Part shown: piece by piece, positions 45,402 to 56,662 of the stretch
Numbering within the stretch: position 1 is the first letter of the stretch
How the letters are laid out: every line of letters begins with the position of its first letter
NCBI GenBank assembly: GCA_025175895.1
Contig: CM046006.1
Location: forward strand, 68,344,288-68,408,287
Reading direction: 5' to 3'
Length of the DNA: 64,000 bases
From: Wurfbainia villosa
Lineage: Eukaryota > Streptophyta > Magnoliopsida > Zingiberales > Zingiberaceae
Made by a program: the position numbers and the translations under genes
The notes under the pieces: model-generated
The model's input: the letters and a program-made list of their open reading frames with translations, nothing else
Told to the model about the DNA's origin: nothing
The model's database searches: none

Positions 45402-46720
45402 ATGGGCTTGTGGTTCATCACATAGTGTTCCTCTAAAAATCAGACATTCGTGCTAACGATCACCCTTTGATCTCTAGGACTATAGAACAAACCACCTTTC
45501 ATTCCTCTAGGATAGCCTACGAACAAGCGCACTTTTGTACGAGGTTCTAACTTACCAGCATCTACCTTCAGCACATGTACTAGACTCCCCCAAATCCGAA
45601 TATGTCTCAGACTAGGCTTTCGCCCAGACCACAATTCTGTGGGAGTAGAAGGTATTGATTTAGATGATAGCAAGTTCAGAATATACACTGCCGTATCTAG
45701 AGCATACCCCCAGAACGAATCTGGTAAATCAGAATAACTCATCATCGATCTAACCATCTCTATAAGAGTCCTATTCCTTCGCTCCGCCACACCATTCTGC
45801 TGGGGTGTACCAGGTGCAGACAGTTGGGATTAAATCCCAGCCTCTGATAAGTAACTCCTAAACTCTCCCAAGAGGTACTCACCACCACGATCAGATCATA
45901 GTGTCTTGATACTTTTATCTTGACGTTTCTCCACATCAGCCTTGAATTCTTTGAACCTGTCAAAGCATTTAGACTTGCGGCGCATCAAGTAAATGTATCC
46001 ATATCTTGAATAATCGTCTATCAAAGAGGCGGAGTATTCAAAACCACCTCTAGCCTAGATAGACATAGGACCACACAAATCAGAATGAACCAATTCCAAC
46101 ACATCTTTGGCACTATACCCCTTGGCCTTAAAAGGCCTCTTGGTCATTTTACCTTCCAAGCAAGATTTGCAGGTTGGGAAATCTTCCTCCACTAATGAAC
46201 CCAAAGGTCCATCAACTATCAACCTTTGAATTCTACTCAGGTTAATATGACCCATCCTTAGATGCCAAAGATACGTTTGGTTCATTTTCGAAGGTTATTT
46301 TCCCTTATTAGATTTAGAAGATGAGTTATTTACTTATATTTGCATCGTGGAAGCTTTTGATTCAAGAGTGTACAAATTTCCTACCAACATACCAGAACAG
46401 ATAATCTCCCTATTCCTTTTTATAACAACTCTATCATTAAAAGAAATAGAATATCCATCCAAAAATAATTTAGAAACTGAAATCAAATTCTTTCTAAATG
46501 AAGGTACATAAAGGCAATTTCTCAAAACCAAAGTTTTATTCCTATCAAAAGATAAATAAATATCTCCCACTGCAATAGCCGCCACCTTAGTAGCATTGCC
46601 CATGTAGACGGTAATCTCCCCCTCAGCTAGTTGTCTGGTTTCCTGGAACCCCTGCAAAGTATTGCAGACATGATCAGTGTCTCCCGTATCTACACACCAG
46701 GTGCTGGAAGATAACACCAC
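45402..46720 (-). pseudogene. Ty1/copia protease and integrase, broken
   Basis: From right to left, 46334-46720 holds the aspartic protease region (WCVDTGDTDHVCN, where copia proteases usually have a D-[ST]-G-A motif). It is followed by a GAG-pre-integrase zinc region (46055-46285: LWHLRMGH...CKSCLEGK) and the integrase core with HSDLCG, then SDRGGEY and GVAERRNRTLIEM (the D, D and E region). In-frame TGA and TAA codons flank SDRGGEY (about 45830-45900). The last frame, 45440-45790, ends near the Sirevirus C border, and RT and RNase H are absent. It would have cut the polyprotein and inserted cDNA into the genome. Confidence 0.86.
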
Positions 46721-46830
46721 TAAACATGTTTCAACGACTAGACCAAAAGATATACCTTTGTTCTGCTTTCAGTTGGGGTAGTCAGCCTTCCAATGTCAGT
46801 CTGCTTGCAAGTGAAGCACTTGCCTTTCAG

Positions 46831-47541
46831 CTACTTCACTCCTCCCTGAGATCCTCCCACCACCTTCGCTGCACCTTGTTTCTGCTTCTTCTTGCCTTTC
46901 GTCTTAGAAGTTGAAACCTTCTGGGCAATCAAAACTTGAGAACTCTGACGAAAAAGCTCCTCTACCGCCTGGAGTTCTGTCAGAAGTTCTGCCAATGAAT
47001 ACAACCTCTTATTCATGTTGTAGTTCAGGCGAAACTGCTCAAAACTCCTAGGTAGAGATTGGAGAATGATATCGACTTGGGTTTCTCCATTAATCTCAGC
47101 TCCAAGGACTTCTAGCTCATTCAAATGAGCCATCATCTTGAGAACATGATCCCTCACGGGTGTTCCCTCAACCATGGTGGTCGTCATCAAGTTTCTCATG
47201 GCTTCTTGCCTAGTAGCCCGATTCTGGTGTCCGAAAAGTTCCTTGAGATTGAGTATCATGTCATAAGCAGTAGTCTTAGCCTGATGTTGATGTTGCAATA
47301 CATTTGACATAGAAGCCAAAATGTAACACCGCACCATCTCATCAGCCTTGATCCACTTTTTATAACTCTCTTTCTCTTTTTCCCCAGAATCATCCGTAGG
47401 CTTAGGAGGACACTCTTCAAAAAGTACATACTTGTACTCCTCAGCAGTCAAGACTATGTCCAAATTCCTTTTCCAATCCACATAGTTAGGTCCAGTAAGT
47501 TTATTTTCCTTTAGAATCACAGCAAGTGAGTTGAAAGTCAT
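46831..47541 (-). CDS. gag: Ty1/copia Gag
   Basis: This is a 236-codon frame from ATG 47541. Residues 1-200 match the UBN2-type copia Gag core (NKLTGPNYVDWKRNLDIVL, YILASMSNVLQ, ILQSLPRSFEQFRLNYNM). It ends in a Lys/Gln-rich stretch at a stop near 46831. The following zinc knuckle is present in another frame (CFTCKQT near 46800) but is disrupted by an indel. It forms the particle shell of the element. The neighbouring protease and integrase are in the same orientation. Confidence 0.85.
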   Translation of the reverse strand: MTFNSLAVILKENKLTGPNYVDWKRNLDIVLTAEEYKYVLFEECPPKPTDDSGEKEKESYKKWIKADEMVRCYILASMSNVLQHQHQAKTTAYDMILNLKELFGHQNRATRQEAMRNLMTTTMVEGTPVRDHVLKMMAHLNELEVLGAEINGETQVDIILQSLPRSFEQFRLNYNMNKRLYSLAELLTELQAVEELFRQSSQVLIAQKVSTSKTKGKKKQKQGAAKVVGGSQGGVK

Positions 47542-48192
47542 TTTGAAGAAACCTAAGAATCACATAGTTCAAAAACATTTAGATTTCAAAAAATTATTGA
47601 TTTCTCAAACAATAAAATTTTAAAATCAACCAACACCTCAAAACACCGAGAATGTCATATGCCACGATAGTGTGGACGTATACGAATTCTACATTTGTAA
47701 GAGGAGATTTTACCCATTAATTTTATTATCCTGTCAACCTTACTTTATGACAAATAAAATTAATAGTTGATTCCTCTTCGACCCTACAAATAAAAGCAGT
47801 GACTCCGATGGGGAAGATACTTATATTTGCATCTAAGTGTTCACCATTACCCGATACTAAGGCAATTACCTCGGATTATGTGCCTTCCGATGGGGAAGTA
47901 CACACGCTCCTAAATAACTTCCTATAACCATATTTAACCTAGTGATCCGTAAAACAAACTCATCCAATATGGAGGAAGGCACTCAGAGCCAACGCGCAAG
48001 TTTGTTCGCATCACATGTCAAATTGTAATGGAGGCCGCGGGAATTTAAAAAAAAATATATACCTCTCCCACTTAGTAATTTAACATTGAGGAATTTTAAC
48101 AATGCAACCACAAAAAGCATATAAATCAAAAGCAATAAATATGAAAAACAAATTTTCCAACTATTATGGCTTTTGTTCTCCAATATGTCTCA
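47542..48192 (-). other. Copia 5' leader, left part
   Basis: This is non-coding, AT-rich sequence upstream of the copia gag. It continues at 55249 beyond the CACTA insertion. No ORF or motif is recognised. Confidence 0.6.
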
Positions 48193-48222
48193 CACTACTA
48201 AAAATAGACCTTTTAACGACGG
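48193..48222 (+). repeat. CACTA left terminal inverted repeat
   Basis: It starts CACTACTAAAAATAG and continues to TTTTAACGACGG. It pairs with 55219-55248 with one mismatch in the first 13 bases, and again over TTTTAACGAC. Confidence 0.85.
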
Positions 48223-48600
48223 TAATTCCCGTCGTTAAAGAGTCAATTCCCGTCGTTGATGAGTTTTAATGACGGTATTAAATACCGTAGGAAGTTGTCG
48301 CTAAAAGGCCCCATCGGGAAAAGATTAACGACGGGAATAAAAGTACCATCGTTAATAATACTTAACGACGGTATTCACTACCGTCGTTATTGATGTTAAT
48401 GACGGGTTTATATACCGTTGTTAATAGTAATAACGACAGTCATATGTACCATCGTTAATAACAATAACGACGACTATTTATACCGTAGTTAATAACAATA
48501 ACGACGGATACATACACCGTCATTAGTAATTTAATATCATTTAATTATTTAACGACGACTTAGCATACCATCGTTAATGGCAATGACGATCATTATATAC
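48210..48600. repeat. CACTA left subterminal repeats (AACGACGG palindromes)
   Basis: About ten copies of (T)AACGACGGT and ACCGTCGTTA-type motifs alternate as inverted pairs around short AT-rich spacers. The same motif array occurs at the other end (54985-55230). Such subterminal arrays are the usual binding sites for CACTA transposases; binding here is inference. Confidence 0.8.
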
Positions 48601-49096
48601 ATGTTATTTCGTCATTATTACCTTTGCACAATTTACAATATATATTAATGAATGCTAATAAAAATCAAAACATAATATATTAAAAATCAAAACACCATAT
48701 ACATTAAAATATCATTCAGTAGTTCATAACGAATGTATGTACATCATTAAACTTGTAAAATTAACATCCATTTACAAACATTTCTCTAAAGTCTTCTTAT
48801 AAACTCCAAAAAATCTATTTCGTTGCAAATCTTCAATACCTGTAATAAATAAATGAAAAAAATGAGTATCACAATAAGTTTATAGCAAGCATAGATATGA
48901 AGCAGTTATTACTTGTGAGCATTTCAACTTGCAATATGAATACATCAGAGGAAACCAATTGAAAACTTCATATGCAAATAATTTTTGTGCAATTATTGGA
49001 TTACATATGGTACACAATTCAGAATGAAAGAACCAAAACATATGAAGAGCACTAATCGTAAGAAATAATTTTTTTTATTGCATGGAAGTAGTTATG
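48601..49096. other. AT-rich CACTA interior
   Basis: No convincing gene is seen. A possible exon-like stretch on the minus strand follows TTACAG near 48840 (reading IEDLQRNRFFGVYKKTLEKC), but it has no partner and no known domain. Confidence 0.4.
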
Positions 49097-50125
49097 TCAA
49101 GTTCCATCAAGATGAATTGGGAACAAGGAGCCGGCTTCATTTTTTTTAGCACCACCTTGCTTGTCCTAAAAATAAAATTACATCATCATTATAGTATGTA
49201 AGAAAAGTAGGGTATAGTGTCTAACAATCTCATGCTTGCCGTTGACCAATAGTGAAAAGGAGCCTTCTAGGATAATTAGTAAAAGATTTCTTCCGCTAAA
49301 ACCAATGGCAATTGCTCACGCCTTCAATACTAATTGCTCCAACTTGTTTAACATAGTAATGATGCTAGATGTTGATTGCAAAATCTATGGAGTAAAAAAT
49401 TCCTACTTCAAAATAGAAAATGTCTTCTTCGCAGTAGTTTATAGGTATAGAGATGATTTGCAGATAATGTGATTACAATACAAACATATATGATTTCCTT
49501 GGCATCATAAACAAAGAAACCTAACCAAACTACAAAATTAGTACCTTAGTTGGAATGATTACATGGTAAGGAAGGGAAGTAAATTGGGATGATATGATCT
49601 GCTAATTAATATGAGTATTAGATTCAATTGCATATAGATGCACAAACTTAGTTTACACAAAGAAAAAAGAACATGATTGGCCATTCCTAAAATTTGAATT
49701 TGCCTTTGTTTGTTCTCTGCCATGTTGCACTGGTACATCCTGTAAGAGGCATGAGAAATAAAACTAAAAAAATATTTGTTGTATGCATCTTATATTTTAT
49801 AAATTATGAAGTCATACATGAAAAATCCAAATGACAACAAATACTACTCATCGAAATTCGGATCTGAAAGGTACTATAAGGATAATGTTAATATACCTGT
49901 ACATCTAAGTCATCAGAATTAAGCCTCTTGTTATATGCCAGAATGAAATTATCCCTTTCTTCTTTAGGAATGAAATCTCTGAATGGTTCCATGCTGATAA
50001 CATAGGTAGATGATAAATTTCAATAATCATAGTGATATATAGATTAGAAATTAAATAAGATATAAGTTCCAGAGGCTTAAATACTTTCTCTTAGTACTCA
50101 AAGATGGATTTTGAGAGTCCATGAT
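49097..50125 (-). pseudogene. Multi-exon-like gene remnant inside CACTA
   Basis: Several minus-strand blocks look like exons with canonical borders. One, at 50096-50118, has an ATG (MDSQNPSLSTKR). Another at 49897-49993 (MEPFRDFIPKEERDNF...) is preceded by TTATCAG and followed by CAG/GTATAT. A third at about 49685-49739 (DVPVQHGREQTKAN) is preceded by TTACAG and keeps the frame of the previous block. The last at 49097-49165 (DKQGGAKKNEAG...) is preceded by TTTTTAG and ends in TGA. I do not recognise the protein. It could be the second (DNA-binding) gene of a CACTA element or a captured host fragment. Confidence 0.4.
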
Positions 50126-51533
50126 CCTATAAAAAATACATTATTATGTTAGTTAAATGAAAAAAATATAAACAACACATTTAGAAGTTTAAAACACTTG
50201 TACAAAGTAAATAAATATTTATAAACCTACCTCCTCATCTTTGATAAGCAATAAGCTAAAAAAAAACAAACCTAAGTGTCCAATGGATCAATTTGTCAAC
50301 GTGAAAGTAGATTATAATGAAGTAAACTAATAAATCAATATAGTACACTCAATAGCCTAAAAATTCTAGTGCAACCAACACAACTGCACTCCTAAAATTG
50401 GAGGATAAACAAATCCAAACAAATATGTCAACTGGAAAAAAAAATATGAGCATATGTTGCCACCAACTTTGTTATCTCTAATGATTAGTCACCTGAAAAT
50501 AATTCCCCATTGATTCCCATGTAGTCTTAAAAAGAGGAATATGAACATATAAACATGACTAAGCCTAACAATAAAGATGTACCATCAATATTTTTAGTAA
50601 GCATCCAAGTCACCTGATTGTAATAATAAAACAAACTCACAAATGCAATGCCCCTAAACAGTGGAATAAACACCATCCACAATATAGCATCAAACTCCAC
50701 CATGTGTGTTATAGCATTAACAAAGATGCAATCAAACGACATGCCTACAAAATCAATGAGACAACCTATGAATGCACAAAACAGAAGAATCTCTTAGATC
50801 CAACTCATATAGAAGTAATACCAGTGCCATCATATCTAGGCTTTGATGCTTATTGCTAGGCATCTACTCTACTGCTTATATTAGTGTTTTGTTGTTATGA
50901 ATGAATTGAAATTTTCCCTTACCCATATGGTATTTGGATTCAATAATCCTACTCTACCATTGGATCTAAGTTAACTTGGATTCAGATCCTTGTATGATAA
51001 TTTTCTTATACCTATTATACTAGTGGTACAACTCTGTCCTAAGAGTCCATAGGATCGATTTGCCTAGGTAATCCAAGTAAACCAATCAAACCAAGAGTAC
51101 ATTTCATTCTTTCTCTATTTCAAAAGTTTAAGTATTATTACCTGACCGTGGATGGCTGGAGTGGCGACGGATGGCCGGAGCGACGACAGAAGAGAGAAAG
51201 AGAATGGTCGGAGCGGCGAGGGGAGGTCGGAGGGACGACAAATGCTTGAGCGGTGACGTATGGTTGGAGCAGTGGCGGATGCTTGAGCAGCGACCGAAGA
51301 GAGGGAGGATGGAGTGCTGACGAAATATAGAGAGAAAGAAAAGGATCGGTGACGGGAGCCTGGAGCGGCGACTAATGCTTGAGTAGCGATGGATGGCCGG
51401 AGCGGCGACGAATGCTTGACCAACGACAGAAGAGAGGGAGGATGGAGCGTCGACGAAATGCAGAGAGAAAGAAAAGGAGCGGCGCCGAAAATAAAGAAAC
51501 CTAAACCTACGTTAAGTTGATATGGGTTTAGGG
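50126..51533. other. CACTA interior, no gene recognised
   Basis: Sequence to about 51120 is AT-rich. From 51130 to 51490 there is a purine-rich stretch with repeated GGATGGCCGGAGCGGCGAC-like units of about 35-40 bp. The minus-strand Ser/Pro-rich ORF at 51115-51546 comes from this repeat and has no domain. Confidence 0.45.
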
Positions 51534-51919
51534 TAGACCTGGCCACGGTCCGGGTTCGGTCCGGGTCCGGGTCGAAACCGTCGGGTCCGGGTTGACAAAA
51601 TACCGACCCTTAACCGGCCCGCTCGTGGCCGGTTACGGTCCGGGTCATGGAACCGCCGGTTCCGGTCCGGGTCCGGGTCCGGGTCAAGTCCGGGTCGGGT
51701 CCGGGTTCGGGTCCGATCCGGTCCGGGTCCGATCCGGTTAATCGTCGTCTTAGTTAAATAAATAAAAAAATAAAAAATGATGTAAATAATTAAAATAAAA
51801 AAAAATTCACAATTAAACTTATAAAAACTCTATCAAATATTTCATTATCTCAATACAAAATATATTACATCTTAGACTTAAATAAAAAAATCTATTACAA
51901 TAAAAAAATCAAATACATT

Positions 51920-54096
51920 TCAGTCGTATTCGGTATTTCCTCCCGTCGTCGTAGTTCCGGATGTTCCTTCTGTTTCGTCTTGGTCTTCTTCGTCACTTTT
52001 AATATGTTGGGTTCGACTTGCAGCTTTTGACCAATCATTGAGTAAACATTGCGCTTCCAAATTTTCCGGCCTTAAGCTAGAACGTCTCTCGTCCAATGTA
52101 TTTCCTCCGATACTAAAAGTTTGTTCCACTGCAACCGTTGAAACTGGACAAGCTAGAATTTCTTTTGCCATTATAGATAAGATTGGAAATAATTGAGTTC
52201 TTTGCGACCACCATTTTAGAATGTCGAAGCTTTCTTCATCTGCATCACTAAAATCAAAAGAAGTGGTCAAATAATTCTCAAGTTCCTGACTGGAACTTGA
52301 GGATCCTCGTGGACGTTTAGTCCGTTGTCTTAATAACAATTGTGCTTTAGTGAGTTTAGAAGTAATAATACTAGTTGTAGTGGATTGATGTGTTTCATGT
52401 CCAATAATTTGTTCACCATATTTAATGTTATATTCATTATAAATATCATGTAAATGTGTTTTAATATTAAACAAAATCAAAGGAATATTAGGAGCAGTTT
52501 CGGTAATAGGACTTAAAGATTCATAATATAATGCTAACATATCTTGCAAACCATCTAATTTAAGTCTAGGATCTAAAACAAAAGCACATAAAAATATTTC
52601 AGGAATGTTTAAGAAATATTTTTCCCATTTTTCTTTCATTACATAAATACATTGAGATAAATAAGTATCATTTGACTGAATATGTTCATTAAAAATACAT
52701 GCAATATTACAACAATGTGTTAAAACTAAATATGAAGTTGGATAATAAACACCTGATAATTGGTCACTAGCATCACTAAAAACTTTTAGAATTTCACAAA
52801 TACTAGTGCATATATTCCATTGATTTGAAAACAAATAAATATCACGTGATTGAACATGTTGATGAAAAACCATACATAATAAATCTTTATATTCAAAAGT
52901 AGATAACAACAATTTATAAGTAGAATTCCAATGAGTTGGAACGTCACGTGCAAACCGTTTAGGCTTCATGCCATTTATTTTACAAAATTTTCTCAATTCT
53001 TTCATTACTTGAGGATGTGTCCATAAATAATGAATTGCACTCCTAATTGGTTGAATATGTGATCCTAAATTTTTAAGTCCATCTTGAACACACAAATTTA
53101 AAATGTGACATGTACACCTAATATGAAAAAATCTTCCACCTATTGATGGTTTACATATATCAATAAGTTCACTAATACTAGAAGTATTTGCACTAGCATT
53201 ATCAAAAGAAGTTGAAAAAACTTTAGAAGTTAGACCATATTCTTCTAAAATAATAAAAATAAGTTGTGAAATATTTTGTGCCGTGTGTGTTTCGTTAAAA
53301 CAACTATATGCTAGCAATCTTTTTTGAATGTCCCAATTATTATCAATCTAATGACAAGTAATACCCATATATGAACAACTTTGCCAATGATCACTCCAAA
53401 TATCGGAACACAAAGAAACTTTACTGTTTAAATTAGAAAATTCTTTAATCAATTCTTGTTTTTGTTCTAAGACTAATTTTAAAAGTGTACGTTTTAGAGT
53501 ATTTCTTGGGATATGTTTAATAGAAGGATTTGCACTTGTAGAAAGCCAATTTTCAAAAGATAATTTTCACTAAAACTAAAAGAAAGTTGTTCAATTGCAC
53601 AAAATTTAGCAGTTTCTTCTCTAAATCTAGTTTCGTCAAATTTAAAGAGTTTAGATTCGTTACCCCAACCCGATTGAGAAGAGAATGTCGGAATTTGAGT
53701 TTGAGAACGATCAATACCAATTTCCACCGGATGATTTCTCTCCACGTGTCGAGTAAGGGTTCCGTAACCTCCTCCTTGTTGAAATTTGTAACATTTCGAA
53801 CAATATTTGCATTTTGCTTGCATATCACCGGAAGGGAGCGTTACTTTTTCGAAATGTTTGGTGAAGATATTGGATGCGGGGCGAGGCACTCGAGTTGGTT
53901 TTGTAGCCGTAGAACCCGCCATCGTACTGGATGTATTGCTCCTACTTTCTTGACTTTGATGATGATGACGTATTTGAAATTCATCACCGGAAATATCAAG
54001 ATCATAGTCGGCGCCGATATCGAATGGAGGTGAATTGCCGCCTTGCTCGAACTCGAACTCGGGCGGTGGTGGCATTATGCTCTTTCCCTTACGCAC
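51920..54096 (-). pseudogene. hAT transposase (BED finger, RNase H-like core, C-terminal dimerisation domain)
   Basis: The start is ATG 54096. The first 200-codon frame carries a BED-type zinc finger at residues 96-122 (CKYC, then H and H in HVERNH; C-X2-C-X17-H-X4-H). A frameshift at about 53560-53580 and a TAG at 53348-53350 separate it from the 465-codon frame 51920-53317. That frame has the RNase H-like catalytic core (FDNASANT, HIRCTCHILNLCVQDGL, VPTHWNSTY), a DUF4413-like middle (about residues 230-330) and the hAT dimerisation segment (ILACPVSTVAVEQTFSIGG, LDERRSSLRPENLEA). Intact transposase would cut and paste the element. It resembles plant BED/RICESLEEPER-type proteins, but here it lacks a continuous frame. 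Confidence 0.9.
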
Positions 54097-54269
54097 GGCC
54101 GCGCTTACTACGACTTGATCCGGCTCCAGACATTTGTAAAAATATGACTTGAGAGTTGAGACTTGAAAGCAAATGAGGGAATGAGAATTAGAGAAGAGAA
54201 GTTGTGATTTGTGAAAAAATGAAAGGGAATGGAGGTGTATTTATAGGAAAAAAAACTTAAAAAAAAAAA

Positions 54270-54600
54270 TTCCAACGGCCGACCCGCCGGGTCCGGGCCG
54301 GGCCGACCCGCCGGGTCGGCCGTTGCACAACGGCCACGAAATCGTGGCCGTTGATGATCAACGGCCACGAAATCGTGGCCGTCGGTTCTTTTTCTTTAAA
54401 AAAAAAAAAGGGTGACGACACACGCGTCTACGCGTGTCCAAAGCTCGTGTCGTTTTGGTACTGCCCGTGTCGTGACGGACAGAGAGCAACACACCTCGGC
54501 TGTGCGACACGGACACGCCCGTGCGACACGCCCGTGTCGTAACGGAAAACGACACGCGGGCATGTCAAGGCGACACGCCCGCTTTCGGAAATTTTTTTAA
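54270..54600. repeat. hAT subterminal hairpins and CGTGTCG repeats
   Basis: Two tandem copies of the inverted repeat ACGGCCACGA/TCGTGGCCGT lie at about 54328-54353 and 54360-54382, next to a GC-only palindrome near 54280-54327 (GGCCGACCCGCCGGGTCGGCC). From 54415 to 54590 there are more than ten CGTGTCG or CGACACG heptamers in both orientations. These are candidate transposase-binding sites. ORFs here are artefacts. Confidence 0.75.
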
Positions 54601-54773
54601 ATGCCGGTTTTTTTGTTTTCCGATTCGGTTTTTTAAAAAACCGGGACCGGACCGCCTAATAGGCGGTCCGGTCACGGTCCGGTCAAACCATTGGATTAGC
54701 TAACCTGATCGTTGACACGTCCGCTCCGGTCAGTCCGGGTTTGACCCGGACCTTGGCCAGGTCTAGTTTAGGG

Positions 54774-55248
54774 GGAAAAAATTAAGGGAAAATATAAGAA
54801 AAGAAATAAAAATCAAGATATTTTTAATGAAATAAAAATGAAAAAAAAAGTATGAAAATGAATATAAATAAAATTTATATTTTATAATTTATTTAAAGAT
54901 TGTGATTTTTCATATAAAAAAATAGATTTAGACCTAGTAAAAAAATCGACTTAGAGTTTCGAATTTATAAAAAATCAGAAAAGTAATAACGACGGGAGAA
55001 AAATCCCCTCGTTGAAGGTCTTTCAAAAAAGACGGGAGGAAATACCGTCGTTAAAGGCATGACAGTAACGACCAAAATAAAAAAAACTATCGTTGATGAT
55101 AAAGTATCAACGATGGGACAAAATACCATCGTTAATGCATATACATTAACGACGGGTATTAAATCCCGTCGCTATTGAACCATTAATAACGACGGTATTT
55201 TGATACCGTCGGTAAATTTTGTCGTTAAAAGTAAGTTTTCTAGTAGTG
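54774..55248. repeat. CACTA right end with subterminal repeats and TIR
   Basis: AT-rich sequence is followed from 54985 by AACGACGG/CCGTCGTT motifs in alternating orientation. The terminal repeat is 55219-55248, ending TCTAGTAGTG. Confidence 0.8.
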
Positions 55249-55650
55249 TCAGTCGTGTTGTCACCTCGTCTGCTCCTCCTATGCTATGTACAAGTCATCC
55301 GGAGATCCGAGCCGAGAAAGATTATTTTAATTTACATGCATCGATCCTATACTCCACAAAGGAGTGTACATGAAATCTAGATCGAAAGTAAACTAAAATA
55401 AAAGAGTTGCTAAACAATATCGTACTTAATTACAAAAATTAAATACTAGCCTCATCAATCCCGAGGATTCAAATAATATTACGATTACACACATACAATC
55501 ACATACACACATATATGGCCATAATAGTTGGATCTTATGCCTACAACCAAAAAGTTATCCTACGCACATTCTACTATTATCCGACACACATAATATATGA
55601 TAAGTGCATAAAAGTAACTGAATCCTAAACACACAAAACCGGAAACCATG
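55249..55650 (-). other. Copia 5' leader, right part
   Basis: This is a non-coding leader between the CACTA insertion and the PBS. It is the continuation of 47542-48192. No ORF is recognised. Confidence 0.6.
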
Positions 55651-55662
55651 GCTCTGATACTA
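55651..55662 (-). other. Primer-binding site of the copia element
   Basis: On the minus strand this reads TAGTATCAGAGC, one base from TGGTATCAGAGC (initiator tRNA-Met type). It is 2 bases from the LTR end (CCCTTCA). Confidence 0.8.
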
Positions 55663-55664
55663 AT

Positions 55665-56502
55665 TGAAGGGTGAAGCTTCGCTTCTCGCTTCGCCTCGGT
55701 CGCTTGTGCATGGTGATCCAATCATATGTCCCCGGATTAAAAAAAATTAATCCAAATGAAGATGGATTACCCAAGCAACCGATCCATCATCGTGCTTCTC
55801 GATTTGAGTCGTCTCTTGAACAAACTTGTTGTTCAAGCAACCTAACTCTTTTCCTTGATTAGTCGTGAAATAGATGATGTACGGATCGCCAATTTTTGTG
55901 TTTATCTTTGAGGTCCATGATCATACAATTGTAAACAAATACAAAGAACAAAAAGGAAACCAAAACAAGAATTATACTTCTTGTTTACCTCTTGATCTTC
56001 TATCGTATGACCTATCCTCCTCTTGGATGTTGTGTGGGCAATGATCCTCTAAGAGTTGAAGCCTTATAGATCTCTATCTTCCCTTCCTTGCTCACTTCAA
56101 ACAAAGGGAAGACAACTAAACTCTTCTTCTCCTATCTAGTGTCGACCACCAAGCCACCTAGCTTGGTTGTTGCCGTCGGCCAAGGAGAGGAAGATGAAGA
56201 GGTGGGCGTCGGCCAAGAAGATGAGTTCTTGTTGCCGCCAACCAAGGACAAAGTGAGGAGGTGTGGAGGAGGCGCCGACCAAGGAGATGGGATGGAGGAC
56301 GCCGACCAAGTGAGGGAGGCGCCGAACCAAACCCTAGCCCCTTCCCCTTGTTGTCGCCGACCCTAGAGAAGATGGACAAACCAAAAACCCTAGCCTCCAA
56401 ACACCTTGCCGCCTAATCCTTGGAAGCAAACCCTAGAATCCAAAATCCTTAGTTGCCACCCAAGCCTTGCCTCCTATTTATAGATTTTGCCCAAACCTTC
56501 TT
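55665..56502 (-). repeat. Copia 5' LTR, truncated at a TA microsatellite
   Basis: The 3' end (CCCTTCA, plus-strand TGAAGGG) matches the end of the solo LTR at 2011-4071. The region near 55870-56030 matches 39196-39350. A minus-strand TATA box (CTATAAATAG, 56474-56483) corresponds to 3066-3075. Similarity stops at the (TA)9 tract at 56503, so the U3 part is missing. ORFs at 56088-56400 are Glu/Ala-rich artefacts. Confidence 0.78.
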
Positions 56503-56520
56503 TATATATATATATATATA
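56503..56520. repeat. (TA)9 microsatellite at the pararetrovirus junction
   Basis: Nine TA units separate the copia LTR from the pararetrovirus-like sequence. TA-rich microsatellites are known junctions of endogenous pararetroviral segments in plants such as rice. Confidence 0.85.
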
Positions 56521-56662
56521 ATCTTCATAATCTAGATTTGTCCACACAAAACTCAAGATCATCTCAAACATTAGATGGACATAATCACCTGTGTTATTTC
56601 AAATCTCAAACTGCATACCACACTTTTCATTCTGAATCACCACATCTTAATACATTAACTGA

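Larger units (their letters stand above)
51534..54765 (-). mobile_element. hAT DNA transposon (3232 bp) nested in CACTA
   Basis: It is flanked by the perfect 8-bp TSD GTTTAGGG (51526-51533 and 54766-54773). Terminal inverted repeats begin TAGACCTGGCCA at both ends. Subterminal regions are rich in GGTCCGGGT (left) and in ACGGCCACGA hairpins and CGTGTCG/CGACACG motifs (right). It encodes a BED zinc finger/hAT transposase on the minus strand, now disrupted. Gene and TIR spacing suggest a full-length, formerly autonomous element. Confidence 0.93.
48193..55248. mobile_element. CACTA-type DNA transposon carrying a nested hAT
   Basis: Termini are CACTACTAAAAATAG at 48193 and its counterpart CTTTTCTAGTAGTG-type end at 55248 (CACTACTAGAAAA in reverse complement), flanked by the 3-bp TSD TCA (48190-48192, 55249-55251). 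Both ends carry subterminal inverted copies of AACGACGG/CCGTCGTT. Without the hAT the element is about 3.8 kb and has no recognisable CACTA transposase, so it is non-autonomous or degenerate. A multi-exon-like string on the minus strand is described separately. Confidence 0.87.

Noticed and set aside
53587..54152. Plus-strand ORFs opposite the BED finger
   Set aside because: They are shadows of the minus-strand hAT transposase, which has recognisable motifs and lies within exact TIRs and TSDs.
54328..54382. microRNA precursor
   Set aside because: The tandem 10-bp-arm palindromes are too short and symmetric for a plant miRNA hairpin, and fit hAT subterminal structure better.
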